Of a DNA stretch of 64,000 nt, positions 10,918 through 23,500 are shown piece after piece. Source of the DNA: Rusavskia elegans (taxonomy: Eukaryota > Ascomycota > Lecanoromycetes > Teloschistales > Teloschistaceae); contig SAUG01000057.1 in NCBI GenBank assembly GCA_011316305.1, positions 124,001-188,000 on the forward strand. Reading direction: 5' to 3'. The notes under the pieces were generated by a model that had not been told where the DNA came from, did not search any database, and was given only the letters and a program-made list of their open reading frames with translations. Numbering within the stretch: the first letter of the stretch is position 1; the number at the start of each line of letters is the position of its first letter. Position numbers and translations under genes: made by a program.

Positions 10918-12700
10918 TCATCTATATACTACTATAACAGCTCGGCTTCGCGCGGCGTTTCTGTAACGAAACTGATATTACTACTATATAGAATACGGGC
11001 TATAGCTATACGGTAGGTCTTTAATATTTCGATCGATAATATACTCGGTAATTTATTAAAATTGTCGATAATTTATTTTTCGTTGGTTTTAGTCTTAATA
11101 TAACTCGGGCGTTATTAACGGTATTCCTTGTAACAGTTACTGGCGCAAGCTCCTGCGTACGTAACCGTCTTTGTTTCGATCACCTTAGCGACGCGTTTTA
11201 GGGGGCCTAGCTGAAACAGTAGAGGAACTGTAGGCGCTGGATATAGATACCAGCGATAGAGCTTAGTTACGGCTACTTTAAATCAAGATTTCGTTATTTA
11301 AAATTTCGATTAAATTTTATTAATAGTAGTCTGGCTAAGTTTATCGGGCTGTTATTACGATATAACTAGATCTTTAAAGGAGCTATTAATACTTTAAAAC
11401 TAGAATTACTAGTCGATTCTTTCGCGGGTAGATTACTAATAGCGCCCGTAGAGCCCTAATTCTAATTAAAAAGTCTATTCGCTTATACCTATAAAAAATT
11501 CGCTTCTACCTTCGATCGGATATTCTATAACTTATATTAAAAGCCGTTTAATAGACCTAAAGACTATATACGCTACGAAAAGCGCGTCTATCTAGACGTT
11601 TTCGAACGACGATATATTTAGATAAATTTAGGCCCCGGTAAAAAGCCAAGTTACGGCTCGGTAGTTATTTACCTAGGAATAATTATATATAATCTTCTTA
11701 TAGATATTATTAAAGCTATAATCTATATATAATCTCTTCTAACTTCTATCTTTAAAGTACTTAAATTAACTATTACTCTAGATCCGGATCTTTAGAAGAA
11801 GGTAGAAGATAAAGCGAAAGACGTTCGATAAAATATTCGAAAAGTAGAATACTATTTTATAGTACCTTATATTTTATAACGCTATCTAGATATTACTATC
11901 TACTTCGAGATTTTATTTAGAATATTTCTTTTTCGTAGTATTTCTCGGCCGAAGTTTTCTAAAATAACTTTTAGTAAAAGCTTTTATCTAGATCTTAATC
12001 CTAGACTTCTCTACTATCTTATTAAATACGATTAAATCTTTATCTATTAAACGTTCGAACTACTACTACGGGTATATATCGAAGAAGAAATATAGTTCCG
12101 TTATAGCCGAACCTAGATCAACTAGTATACCGCTTTTATAATTACTCGTTTTAATATCTATAAAGTAGATACTTTACTTCCGGATCCGGAATAGATTACG
12201 TTTTATTCTTTTAACTCTTATATAGGTTAACGGTACGTCGACCTATATAAAATCTTTAACTATCGCGTAGAAAAGCTATCTATATAGAGGAAGTTCGTAA
12301 TATTAATATTCTTTAATATCTTCTATCTATTTATCGATCTAGAACTTAATTCCGACTTAATATACTATTTCGGGGGGGATTATAGTATAGCTATAATAAC
12401 GAATAGTAATATATCTATTAGTATTAGATTCTACTAACTTTTTAAAAGTACGGTATTCGTTATAAAAGGAACCTTTATAAATATAAAAAAGATTAAACCC
12501 GATAGCGTCGAGATTAGGACTAGTAAAATCCTCGATATCTAATTTATCGTCGTAAAACTTAAACTAAACTAGTCTAAATACTTTAGTATCGCTGTAAACG
12601 AAAAGCTTATAAGCTAAAGCTTACGATCTTCAGTATATATACTTTACGACCGATATTGATCTGAAAAATATATATTGATAGCATGTTATATTGTCACCTG
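10918..12700 (+). pseudogene. RIP-decayed long coding remnant, family not recognised
   Basis: After a mixed stretch to about 11300, the plus strand from roughly 11380 to 12640 reads as one long frame interrupted almost only by TAA/TAG. It includes a PKDYIRYEKRVYLDVFERRY segment and a GPGKKPSYGSVV segment. This is what RIP leaves of a multicopy gene about 400 codons long. No reverse transcriptase, integrase or transposase motif was seen, so it may be a repeated cellular-type gene rather than a retroelement pol. Confidence 0.4.
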
Positions 12701-15240
12701 TGATATAAATTATAAAGACAGACTATACTTTCGTAGCTTTAGGCCGAGATTTTATAACTAACGAAATCAAGTTGTTTTCGAAATTATAATATCTAAAGCT
12801 TTAGTAAAATATTTTATATTAAAGTTTAACGTTCTTTTCTTTTTCCGTGAACGTTCCTTTTTTTCCCTCTATATATACTTTTCCTTTTCTTTTTAATAGG
12901 ACCCTATTTACCTCGATATATAGCGATAACGTTATAGAAAGAAGAGATATCTTTCTTTATTAACTATCCCTCGGCTTATATTTTAAAGACCTATCCTTTA
13001 CCCGATTATTTATCTCCGGTAACTTTAGTAACCTCCTAGATAGTATTCTCTACTATAACTATAGGCCGGCTACGGCGAGGTCTATTATAACCTCTATAGA
13101 TTACGCGAGGAAAGGAAGCTATTAGAATTTAGAAGGTTTAGACGTCGGACGGGTTCTACTTTCCTGGAATTATAGCGTTAACTCTAATATAAAAAAGGAT
13201 ATACAATTATTACTAACCTTCTATATCGACGCTAACGCTAGTTCTATAACCGTCTTTACTATAAAACCCTTTACCGTCTATTTTAAAGCCCTCTATTTTT
13301 TAATCCGCGATAATATCTTCTCCGCTATATTTTACTCTATCTCTGACTCCGGGTCTATTTTTAGCTCTATCGATACTATAGTATATATCTTAGAAACCGT
13401 CTCTAGCCTAGCCGTTTTTGATACTATTAGGCTCCGGCTTATTTTCGATACTTTCCGTCTCTTAGTATTTACTTTTAGCTATACCGTCTTTAGCTTCTAG
13501 ATTACTATTAAAGAAATAGTCGATATCTAACTAGCTATTATCTAGCTATTTTTAAAGATTTAGCGTAGTAGTAATAAGCCTTCCCGCCTCTTTACCGCTA
13601 GTTATAGTATTCTTTATCTAACCTTCGTTTAAACTACTAATACTAGGCGATATAATACTTATAGAAATAGTAGTAGATAAAGCTTTATATCTACTATCGC
13701 TACTAGAGTCGTTTAAAAAATTATAGCCGCTATCTATCTTAATCGAGTTACCTATTAACGGTTAGTACTAGCTTTAAAAAATTATTCGAGCCTATTTATA
13801 TATAGTTTCCTTTATTATAGGTATACCGAGAACGCCAGTCTTATAGATACTTTCTAGAAGATAACGGAAATAGAGCCGATACGGGTAATTACTGGCTTTT
13901 TAATACGAGAGCGGAATTATATTGTCCTAGTTTATAAAGGCGAGTTTACTAGATATACTCGCGATTTCTTTATCCGCTTTAATACTATTAAAACCTATTT
14001 CCGGTAGACGGAACGAATTAAGGAAGTCTTTCTATAATAGACTAGTCCCGCTTTAAAATTAGGCTAGATTAGGATTATACGATATTTTACTCGATTTCTA
14101 GCTAGTTCTAAAAGTTATAGAATTCTTTTCTTTCTAACGAAACGATAGAATACGAAGATCGGAGATTATAGCCCGCCTATTACTATATATATCTAGCTTA
14201 ATCGGAGGTTCGTAGAATTAAAGTTAATTTATATTAATAAAAACTATTATAGGACCTAATTACTAGAAGCAGCTAATAGATATATTTTAGCCGATCTCGT
14301 TTATAAAAAATCAGGAATAGCGGTTCTAGGTAAAGGGAAAGGCGAAAAGAAAGTTATATATACCCGGAGCTATCTAGTAATAAACTATAGTTCTTTTAAT
14401 TCGCTAACTACTTTCTATTTCCGTTTAGAAAATATTAATCGCCGATTTCCAGTTATTCGCCTTATATTAAATTATAGGTCTAGGTATAACTCCCGGCTAT
14501 TATAACCTCGTATTCGATCTATATTCTATACGAGCTAAACGTTTCCTATATATCGGTATCCTTTTCTACGACTTTTTTCTCTCTATACCTCTCGGAGATA
14601 TCTATACTAGTTAAACAACGTTAGTTAAAATAGTCTAGATTATCGATCCGAGATATCTATAATACTTTAGCTATATTATATTTTCCCCGATACCTATCTA
14701 AATACGAAATCGATATATCGAGGCTATATTACTAGATCTATTACGGAATCTATATAGGTATAGCTAGATAGATACGTAGAAACTATTATCGATCGAAGTA
14801 AAGCTAATATCTTTTAGATTTCGTTCGCTAGCTAATAGTTTACTACCGATATTTAATTTTATACTTAGGCCCTTCGGTACTAGGTTATCTAGTTACTACT
14901 AAAGTACGATTCCTATCGGTACGGCTAGATAGATATATAAAAAACCCGAACGGATTATAATAAAAAATAAAGTATTTTATTTATTAATCGTATAGTAGAT
15001 ATTCTAATCTAATACTCGTATCGCTATAGGATTCTCGCCGTAAACTAAAGTTTTTAATTAATATTATTATAGAGTTAGAAATTAGCTAAGTAGTAGTAAA
15101 ACGGTAGATAGTAAAAGAGTTAGAATCGAGTATATAGAGATATTCCGCTCGCCCCGAAATAGAACTATTTCCGTTCGAGCTAAGCTATAATAGCGGTAGA
15201 GAGATAGAAGATAGCGAATAAAAGAGTACGGTTCTATCGC
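12701..15240. other. RIP-mutated block, probable retroelement remains
   Basis: The block is AT-rich and depleted of CpA/TpG. Plus-strand segments near 13880-14060 and 14330-14520 read like a structural (gag-like) protein, but I cannot name the family. It is followed by a CpG-rich segment at 15363-15671 that could be the element's terminal repeat. Confidence 0.35.
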
Positions 15241-15275
15241 TTATTTAAGCCTTAGGTCCGACTGGGCAGGCTAGA

Positions 15276-15362
15276 TGGATGAGGATAAAAGGATAAAAGG
15301 ATGAGAGGATAAAAGGATGAAAGGATAAAAGGATGAAAAGATGAAAGGATAAAAGGATAGAA
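15276..15362 (+). repeat. Short tandem repeat, GGATAAAA/GGATGAAA units
   Basis: About ten head-to-tail units of an octamer, GGATAAAA or GGATGAAA, form a purine-only stretch on the plus strand. It stands out because ATG/TGA survive here within a RIP-mutated region. No coding role is visible. Confidence 0.8.
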
Positions 15363-15671
15363 GGCGAAGGATCGGTACGAAAACGATCTCTAGCGAAACG
15401 CCTCGTATAAGGTCGAGGTAAGGCGATCGGCGATAGTCGGCTAGGTAGGAAGGCGTAGACGGCTATAAAAGTCGAGGTAGACGGCCGGATAATTAAAAGG
15501 AAAGAAGAAAAAGAATAATAAACCTGCGAGAGACGGACGGCCTTTTTATATTTTAAGAAAGCGGTAGGACGGCCGAGATACCGCGCGTTATCTAAACCGA
15601 TCGTGCCAATCCCGGTCGGACGACGGTTTGCCTGGAAACAGGAACCGGCCGCGCTTTCGCCGTCCGCTCGT
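15363..15671. other. CpG-rich segment between tandem repeat and inverted copia fragment
   Basis: This ~300 bp piece is clearly GC-richer than its surroundings, with many CG and GGCGG-like words and some intact CA/TG near 15605-15650. It ends exactly where homology to the copia element begins (about 15672). It is possibly a long terminal repeat of another retroelement; no second copy was found in the window. Confidence 0.4.
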
Positions 15672-16685
15672 TTATAATATAAAGGTAGATATAAGATTTA
15701 AAATAGATTAAATAAAGTTTCGAAAATTAAACTAATATAATAATAGTTTTTAGTAATAAATAGAAAGTTTAAAATTTTTATACTATCTAAAACTAGACGA
15801 TATAGCTAGTAAAACCGAAGACTAGATTTAATAATTCTAGTTTTAAAGACGAAATAGTTAGTTTAGAAATAATAGAAGCTCGTTTAAATTATTAGGAAGT
15901 TAGAAAAAATATAATAGTTAGAAATATAGTCTACTAGCTTTCTATTTTATAAATATTCTAATCTATACTAAATTAGCTAAATAGTTATTTCCCGTATTTA
16001 TTTATAATAGCTAGTATAGATTTAGCTATTTAGATTACTATAGAATATACGCCGATAACTAATTTTAACTAGACGATAGAATATAAAATTAATAATTATA
16101 AAAATTTAATTTTAAAAATCTAACTATCGTATCTAGTATAATATTTCTATAATAATATATCTATATATAGTAAATTAGCGATTTAATAATTCTATCTAAA
16201 AGTAAAAAGATTAGTAATTTAAACGGCTAGAAGGAATTATAAAATAAAATAAAAAAAATCTATTTAACTATTTATAATTTCGGTAATTACCGAGATATTT
16301 ATAGATAGTAATATAACTATAGACTTTATCGTTCGCTATATTAAATATTTTATACGGTTTAATAATATATATCGGATCTATTAAAAAATAGATAAAAAAG
16401 AAAATTTAATAAAAATATAATAGAATTAAATATAAAAATATATAATACTTATTAATAATAATAATAACTATTGTAAACTAACTCAGCTAGAACTTTCGAA
16501 TTTATAATCTATTAAAATTATATATATAGAATATTAAATTTAATTTACTAAAATAGACTTTCGTTTAAATTAAATATATAAAAAAGAGTTAGTAGAACTT
16601 TAGCGCCTAGATCTACTAGACCTAATCGGTACTAGCGTTCTTGGCGCTTTAGTACAGCTATTATACGTAATACGTACTTTTAATA
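15672..16685 (-). mobile_element. Truncated copia fragment, minus orientation
   Basis: This segment is the reverse complement, with RIP differences, of the first ~1014 bp of the complete copia element at 20362-27954 (LTR plus the start of the internal region). Its LTR is at 16510-16685. The internal part stops at about 15672 against unrelated CpG-rich DNA, so the rest of the copy is deleted or was never inserted. Confidence 0.8.
16510..16685 (-). repeat. Copia LTR, minus orientation (176 bp)
   Basis: It is exactly the same length as the LTRs at 20362-20537 and 27779-27954, and carries the shared core with GGCGC, CTAGTACCGAT and TAGATCTAG (here in reverse complement). Its outer end reads TATTAAAAGTACG on the minus strand, a RIP version of a TG-starting LTR. 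Confidence 0.85.
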
Positions 16686-17130
16686 AAAATCGAACCTCGA
16701 ACCTACCGATTTATTTTAATCGGAACTATTTTCTAAAAATAGATTAATAATATTTATATTACTTTACTATCTAGATTAAAGAAATCTATATCTATATTCT
16801 AATACAAATAACTAATATCTATTAAAATCTCAAATAATTCAAAATATTATTTTAATATCGTTTTAATAACAAATTAATATTAAATAGGAATGAAATCTTT
16901 ATATACTAGCTATTAGCTATATTGTTAAAGTTTAATTTAAAGTTTTAAAAAACATGTCGTTAATAGACCTTTTCTAAAAACAGCTAATAATATTAAACTA
17001 GCTGTTTTTTTTAACGTTTTATTTTTTTATATTAATTGTTTACTAGCTGTTTCAATAAACTTTACTGTTAGCAAGCTGTCTATTTTATATACTATATAAT
17101 TCTTTTTAGAAAACTTCTATCTATAATTAT
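16686..17130 (-). repeat. Dispersed repeat with tRNA-like end, copy a
   Basis: It matches 18145-18575 over about 430 bp. Both copies share a segment resembling the 3' part of a tRNA gene in reverse complement (GGTTCAACGTTCGAATC in the better copy, B-box-like), an adjacent TTTTTAACG-rich stretch and a conserved tail ending CTACTATATAATT. The copy begins directly at the copia LTR, so it was broken by that insertion. Confidence 0.55.
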
Positions 17131-17845
17131 ATTAATTAATTATATATATATATAGATATATTTTATATATAAGAAATTTTTTATAGCTAAAAATATATTC
17201 GTCAGGTAAAATTTATAACGTAGTTAATTACTTTTATTTAACTATTTTTTTTATTCGCGATTACGAATCCTCTATTATATTCTATTCTGTTTCGATATTA
17301 TAAATAATTATAAATATCTATCATTTCCGCTATATCTATTTACTATAATATAAAATAATTATAAATAATTATAGGCTCGTATCTATATTTATTATAAAAT
17401 CCGTATTTAAATAATCCGCTAAACTATTAAGATATTTTTTAGTTTATATAATTATAAAACGGTCGCTAGCTATAGAGTCGCTAGCTAATACGCTAGCTAT
17501 TATAACTAGAAATTTTACCCGGTCGATTAGATTAAAAGGCGGTAGGAAGATCGGATAGCGCGTTTTAAAGACGGTAAAAAAAGAATTTTTATCGAAGTTA
17601 AAATAGATTGCTCTAGCTATAATAAAATAGTCGATATTTTCGAAGGTAAATATAATTATTACGGATATACTATCGTTTAATTTAGCTACGATATAGCTGT
17701 AACGGAAGTATATATATACGTAAAAGATTTTAGTAAATTATATATTACTAGTAAAAGAAAAAGAAACGGTAACTGCGAAATATATTTATCTATAAAAATT
17801 TTTACGTTAATTAAATTATCGGTAGAAAAATACGTTATATTATCA

Positions 17846-18622
17846 CTTTAGATAACGCCTCTAGTACTTCAACAGCCTGTTAACAGACTATTGGAATCAT
17901 ATTAATAATTACGTCACGTGACCAAAAATATCGAGTATAGACAATACGAATATACCGTAACTAATTATATCTGTTTAAAATAATATACTGTTTTACGAAA
18001 ACAGACAGTTCGTATTATATTTTAAATTACCGTAAAATATAAGAATCTATCTATCGGTTTATAGATCGATATTTCGAGATCTAAATCCGATAGGTCGATT
18101 TATTTTATCTAGGCTATTTAAATCGCCAAATTAGTTTAAAAAAATTAAAAACCGAGAGATTCGAACGTTGAACCTACCGAATTATTCTAATCGAGACTAG
18201 TTTCTAGAAAGATAGAATATTATATACCATTTTAACTCTGGATTAAAAAGATTTATATATTTAAATTCTAATAAATTAACTATATACTAGAACTTTAGGT
18301 TATTTTTAATATTATTTTAATATTATTATAACATTAAGTTAATATTAAATTAATATTCAATTAATTTGAAGTTTTTTTAAACAATTAATCAATAGTAAAT
18401 TAACGAACTATAAGAAGAAACTAGCTGTTATAGTATAATCTGAAGTTTTAGATAACAGATTAATAGTACTATTATTATTAACGTTTTGTTCTTTTATATT
18501 AAATGTCTACTAGCAATTTTAATAAATTTGATTGTTAATAGGATATTAATTTCACCTACTATATAATTTTAAATCAATAGTAAACCAACAGGCCATCTAG
18601 AAACTAGCAGCGCCGTCTAAAG
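17846..18622. mobile_element. TIR DNA element (about 777 bp) inserted in R1 copy a
   Basis: The left end CTTTAGATAACGCCTCTAGT and the right end, read on the minus strand, CTTTAGACGGCGCTGCTAGT match over about 40 bases with RIP-like differences. Both ends continue to a shared GCCTGTT. Comparison with uninterrupted R1 copies (for example 52630-52650) shows the R1 sequence resumes directly after it, with a likely 2-base TA-type target site. It is non-autonomous, with no transposase visible. It contains the tRNA-like repeat copy b. Confidence 0.7.
18145..18575 (-). repeat. Dispersed repeat with tRNA-like end, copy b
   Basis: This is the better-preserved partner of 16686-17130. On the minus strand its low-coordinate end reads as a tRNA-like segment with an A-box-like TTAAAATGGTATA and a B-box-like GTTCGAATC. 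It lies inside the TIR element, so it may simply be that element's internal sequence, and copy a would then be a second TIR element. Confidence 0.5.
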
Positions 18623-18811
18623 TAAATAAATTTACATTAAAATTCTATAGAAAGAACCGTTATTTGCGTTAATTAAACTAGAATACAAGTTCTACTACCG
18701 TTTATTTAATACTGATATACCAACGTTTAATTTGCTTATCGAACTACTGATTTACCGGATACTAAAACCAAAATCAAATTAACTAAATATTATATAACTT
18801 CAAATTTACAT

Positions 18812-18853
18812 CAAATTAACAGGCTATCTAGAAACCAGCAGCGCCGTCTAAAG
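18812..18853 (-). repeat. Second terminal repeat of the CTTTAGACGGCGCTG type
   Basis: It is near-identical to the right end of the element 17846-18622 (minus-strand CTTTAGACGGCGCTGCTGGT...). It lies just after the R1 tail, suggesting an outer element of the same family whose left end is lost or lies outside recognisable sequence. Confidence 0.6.
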
Positions 18854-19630
18854 CAAATTATTCGTTATTAATTAAAATTAATAATAAAAAATATATATTC
18901 ATTTAAAATTATATTATCTATAATTTTCATTGCTATAATAGATTCAAGAAAATATTAGAAATAATTTTTTCTAAATTAGATAATTCTATTTAAATTTTAT
19001 TTATTGTTTTAATATATTACTTTATTCTATTTTTACTTTTTTAAATTAATAAACATTGTTTTTTCCGCTTTTTTTAAACGAACTATATTACGATATTTAG
19101 TCTCGTAGTATAATACTATATATAAATCAATATTTGATATAATTTATATTGTTTTATTATATTATTATAAAATCTTTTACTAATTTTATCATCCGTTTCT
19201 TTATTTTCTATATTTTATTCTAAAAAGGCCTTTATATCTAGATCTATAGTTTACTATATATCGATTCTTTATAGTTTCTGGAAGCGATTATAAATAATAA
19301 GAAAATATATATTTATTTTTTATAGAATATATATTTAGATTCTAATTATTTTCCATTCAATTCGCGATTTATAACCAATTTCTATTTTATAGATAGTATT
19401 TTTAAATGAGATATTAATATATATATTGGAAATCGAATTACTAATAACTATCCGTTTTATTAAAACTGCAGTAACGTGACCGAATATTAAAACTTAATTT
19501 TTTGGCGGTAATTTTTTTTATATAGAATAACTTTTACGCCAAAGAATATAATTAGCTATAAATTGATTCTATTTAAAAGATTTATTAAATTCTATAAGTA
19601 TATTTAATATATATATTTATTTGACTAATA
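18854..19630. other. RIP-mutated unresolved stretch
   Basis: The sequence is very AT-rich, with long T and A runs, and no family is recognisable. The last ~30 bases look like the end of a partial unit of the tandem array that follows. Confidence 0.35.
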
Positions 19631-20361
19631 GACGTTAAAAAATCAGTCGTATAAAATACTTTTATCTATTACGACCGTATAGATACTAACAGCCTTATCA
19701 GCTCTACCGGGCCGGCGCTAAACATTATCTAAATCCAGCGCCTATAACTTTCTACTATATATACGTAATATGCAGTTGACGTTATAGACTAGAATTTATA
19801 TAAATTAAATAGTTTATTGAAAACTTTCGAACGATATTAAAATAATTAAATTCTGGCTAATAGATATCAAGGAATTATATATATAAACAAGGGTTATTAA
19901 TAGTATATTTAGCAGCCTTCCGGGACCGGCGCCAAACTTTATCTAAATCTAATACTTGTAACTTCTAACTATATATACGTAATACGCAGCTAACGTTATA
20001 GACTAATATTTATATAAATTAAAAAATTTATTTAAAATTTTCGAATGATATAGAAATAATTAAATTCTGGCTAATAGACGTTAATAAATTATACATATAA
20101 AATAAAATTAATAATAATATTCCTAACAGCCCTACCAGGCCGGCGCCAAGCTTTACGTAAATCCAGTACCTTTAACTTTCTACTATATATACGTAGTACG
20201 CAGCTAATATTATAGACTGAAATTTATATAAATTAAAGAGTTTATTTAAAACTTTGGAACGATATAAATATAATCAAATTTTGATCAATAGACGTAAAGT
20301 AATTAGATATTCAAAATAGAGTTATTGGTAATATTTCTAACAGTTCTACCAGCCCTATCAG
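19631..20361 (+). repeat. Tandem array of ~214-232 bp units (3.3 units here)
   Basis: Units start at 19631, 19863, 20077 and 20291 (lengths 232, 214, 214, then 71 before interruption). Each contains CCGGCGC, ACTTTCTACTATATATACG (or a close variant), a CGTTATAGACT-like word and an ATTCTGGCTAATAGA-like end. The fourth unit stops at 20361, where the copia element inserted, and continues at 27955. Some CA/TG survive, so RIP is incomplete. Confidence 0.85.
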
Positions 20362-20537
20362 TATTGGAAGTACGTGTTACGTATAACAGCTGTACTAAGG
20401 CGCCAAGGACGCTAGTACCGATTAGATCTAGTAGATCTAGATACTAAGATCCTATTATCTTTTTTTTATATATTTAGTTTAGGCGAAAGTCTACTTTAGT
20501 AAATTAAGTTTAATATTCTATATATATAATTTTAATA
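20362..20537 (+). repeat. 5' LTR of the complete copia element
   Basis: The 176 bp repeat runs from TATTGGAAGTACGTG to TATATAATTTTAATA and differs from the 3' LTR mainly by transitions of RIP type. ATCAG precedes it directly. Confidence 0.92.
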
Positions 20538-23500
20538 GATTATAAACCCGAAAGCTCTAGCTAAATTAATTTATAATAGTTATTATTATTATTTATAAAT
20601 ATTATATATTTTTATATTTAATTCTTTTATATTTTTATTAAATTTTTCTTTTTATCTATTTTTTAATAGATCCGATATATATTATTAAACCGTATAGAAT
20701 ATCTAATACGGTAAATAATAAAATCTATAGTTATATTACTATCTATTAATATTCCGGTAACTACTAAAATTATAATAAATTATATAGACTTTTTTTATCT
20801 TATTTTATAATCTTTTCTAGCCGTTTAAACTACTAATTTCTTTACTTTCGGATAGAACTATTAAGTCGCTAATTTACTATATATAGATATATTATTATTA
20901 GAATATTATACTAGATATAGTAGTTAGATCTTTAAAATTAAATTTTTATAATTATTAGTTTTATATTCTGCCGTCTAGCTAACGTTAGTTATCGGCGTAT
21001 ATTTTATAGTAATCTAGATAGCTAAGTCTGTACTAGCTAAAATAAATAAATATAGAAAGCGACTATCTAGCTAATTTAATATAGGCTAGAACTTTTATAA
21101 AATAGAAAATTAATAGACTATATTTTTAGCTATTATATCTTTTTTAACTTTCTAATAATTTAAATAAATTTTTACTATTTTTAAATTAACTATTTTATTT
21201 TTAGAACTAGAACTATCGAGTCTAGCCTTCGGCTTTACTAGCTATATTATCTAGTTTTAAATAATATAAAAACTCGAAGTTTCCTATTTATTACTAAAGA
21301 CTATTATTATATTATTTTTATTTTCGAAATTTTATTTAACCTATTTTAAACTTTATATCTATTTTTATATTATTTTTATTAAAGTTTTATACTAATTTTT
21401 ATAATTTTAAAAGTTTTAAATAATATTTTTTTTAAAGACTACCTAATAATTTCCGGGTAAACTAAATTATCTATAACTTTTAATTTTCTATCGAAGACTA
21501 TAGGCTCCTATATAACTAATAGTAAATTAATTTCGCTATTTTAAGTTATTTATATCTAGACTTTAATTACTATTTATTAAAATTATTTTCTATTATATCT
21601 AAAAATAATCTAGATCTTTTTATAACTTTTAGTTTCTTTTCGATACTTTTAAACCTAAATAATTTATTCTACTTTAAAATTATTATATTTTTCGGATATT
21701 TATTTCTAGATTTTCTTTTAGATTTTTTCTTTTATAATATTACTTACGGTATTTTTTAGTCTAGTACTAAATTTAGTAGTATATCTACTTCTATAATATT
21801 AATTATAAATAATATTAAATTAGGGGATTTTAGCTATATTATTTATATAGTTCCGAAGCTCGAAACCTATTCGGATTATAAAAATTAGAAGGAAACTATT
21901 ATAGTCTATTTCGTTTTTAATAATTTCCGAGCTATTACTAAAGGTTTTTTATTTCCGACTTTTTCTAACTATAAAGAAAAATAGATAGAATATATCTATA
22001 TAGTAATTAAAATAACCTTAGTATTAATATTAAAAATTTTATTAAAAATATTATATTAGATACTAAAAAGATACTAGATAAATTCTAGATATAATATAAA
22101 GTCTATAGTACCGATAAATTTTTAGAACTCGATATTTAACTAGATATTTTCTATTATAATAGTTTTCTCGAAAGTATTAAAATTTATATAACTAAATTTT
22201 ATAAATTTACTAATAAAATTTTAGCTATAAATATTATTATTTTAGAAAGCTTTTTTATTTTAAAATTTCTTTAAGGCTTTAAAGCCGCTTTTAGCTATTT
22301 CTAAACTTTATTTATTTAAAGTAATATCATTATTAGTAATAGAAATAAACGAAAATAGAAGATAGTTATTTTAAATAAAACTATTAGTACAACTATTAGT
22401 AGAGAATATTACTAATATAATAATAATAAATCTATTATTATTAGAACTAAAACTTTCCTATCTATAAATAATCCGAATAAACGAGTTATTAAAATTAATT
22501 ACTATTTCTACTATAACCGAAATAGCTATATAAAAAATACCTACTATAGTTTATATTCTAAATTAAAAAAGGTTTAGATAGTAGAAAAATAGAAAAACGG
22601 TAGTAATGAATACAAAAAAAATAATAGTAATAAAAGTAAAAATAATAAAGGAAAAAATAGTAAAGATAGTAAAAATAGTAAAGATAATAAATCTAAAGAT
22701 AATAAATCTAAAGATAATAAATCTAAAAAAAAATCTAATAAATCTAAAAAGTTATTAAATTTTATTATAATAGTACCGGCTTTTACTAATTTTAGCTTTA
22801 TAATTTTCATTTCTATAGTTTTATCGGCTTTATTAAATAAACTGGATTTTACTAATAGTTAGATATTCGATTATATCTATAACTATTATACTATTTTCTA
22901 GCACTACCTTTTTATTAATTTTAGTATAAAATCCGTCTAAAATAAATTTATAACTAGTATTAGTAGTACTATTTGCTTCCGATCGATCGTTAAAAATACT
23001 ATTATATTTAATTACTTCATTAATAGTAGATACCGTTCTATAGAATTTTATAATATCTTTTATATCTCCGGATTCGGTATTAATTTCTATTAATATTATA
23101 AATTTAGAAATTAGATATTAAAATAAATATTAAAGATTATAGCTTTAATTTTAGTTTTAGTATTCCGGATTTAAAATTAATTATTTATATATATAAAAGT
23201 CTATTTCTATTAGATATTAATATTATATAGTATAGTTCTATAAAATCTTTTTCTATTTTTTTTTTTTTTCTATTTTCGTTTTTTACTAAAATATCGAGTA
23301 TATCCGGTTTAGATATCTAAGTAACTAGAATTTTTATAAACTAGCGAATATATTTATAAAAATCGATTTATTAAAAATTTTTAAATCTAAATCCGATTTC
23401 TATAAAATTTATATTCTAGATAAATAATATAAATAGCTTTATAGAAGTTATATCCGTTCTAGTAGCGGTTCTATAGACTTTGTTTATACTAACTATATAG

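Larger units (their letters stand above)
17130..18790 (-). repeat. R1 repeat, copy a, interrupted by a TIR element
   Basis: R1 is an unclassified ~0.9-1 kb repeat present in at least four copies in this window. Here its two parts (17130-17845 and 18623-18790) are separated by the TIR element 17846-18622. The minus strand carries a decayed coding frame shared by all copies, with the recognisable run NLIDRVK followed by ASVLASD. RIP damage is heavy. Confidence 0.7.

Noticed and set aside
22574..22810. Minus-strand Leu/Phe-rich open frame of 78 codons
   Set aside because: It is the complement of a low-complexity Lys/Asp/Ser-coding repeat in the copia gag region, not a gene.
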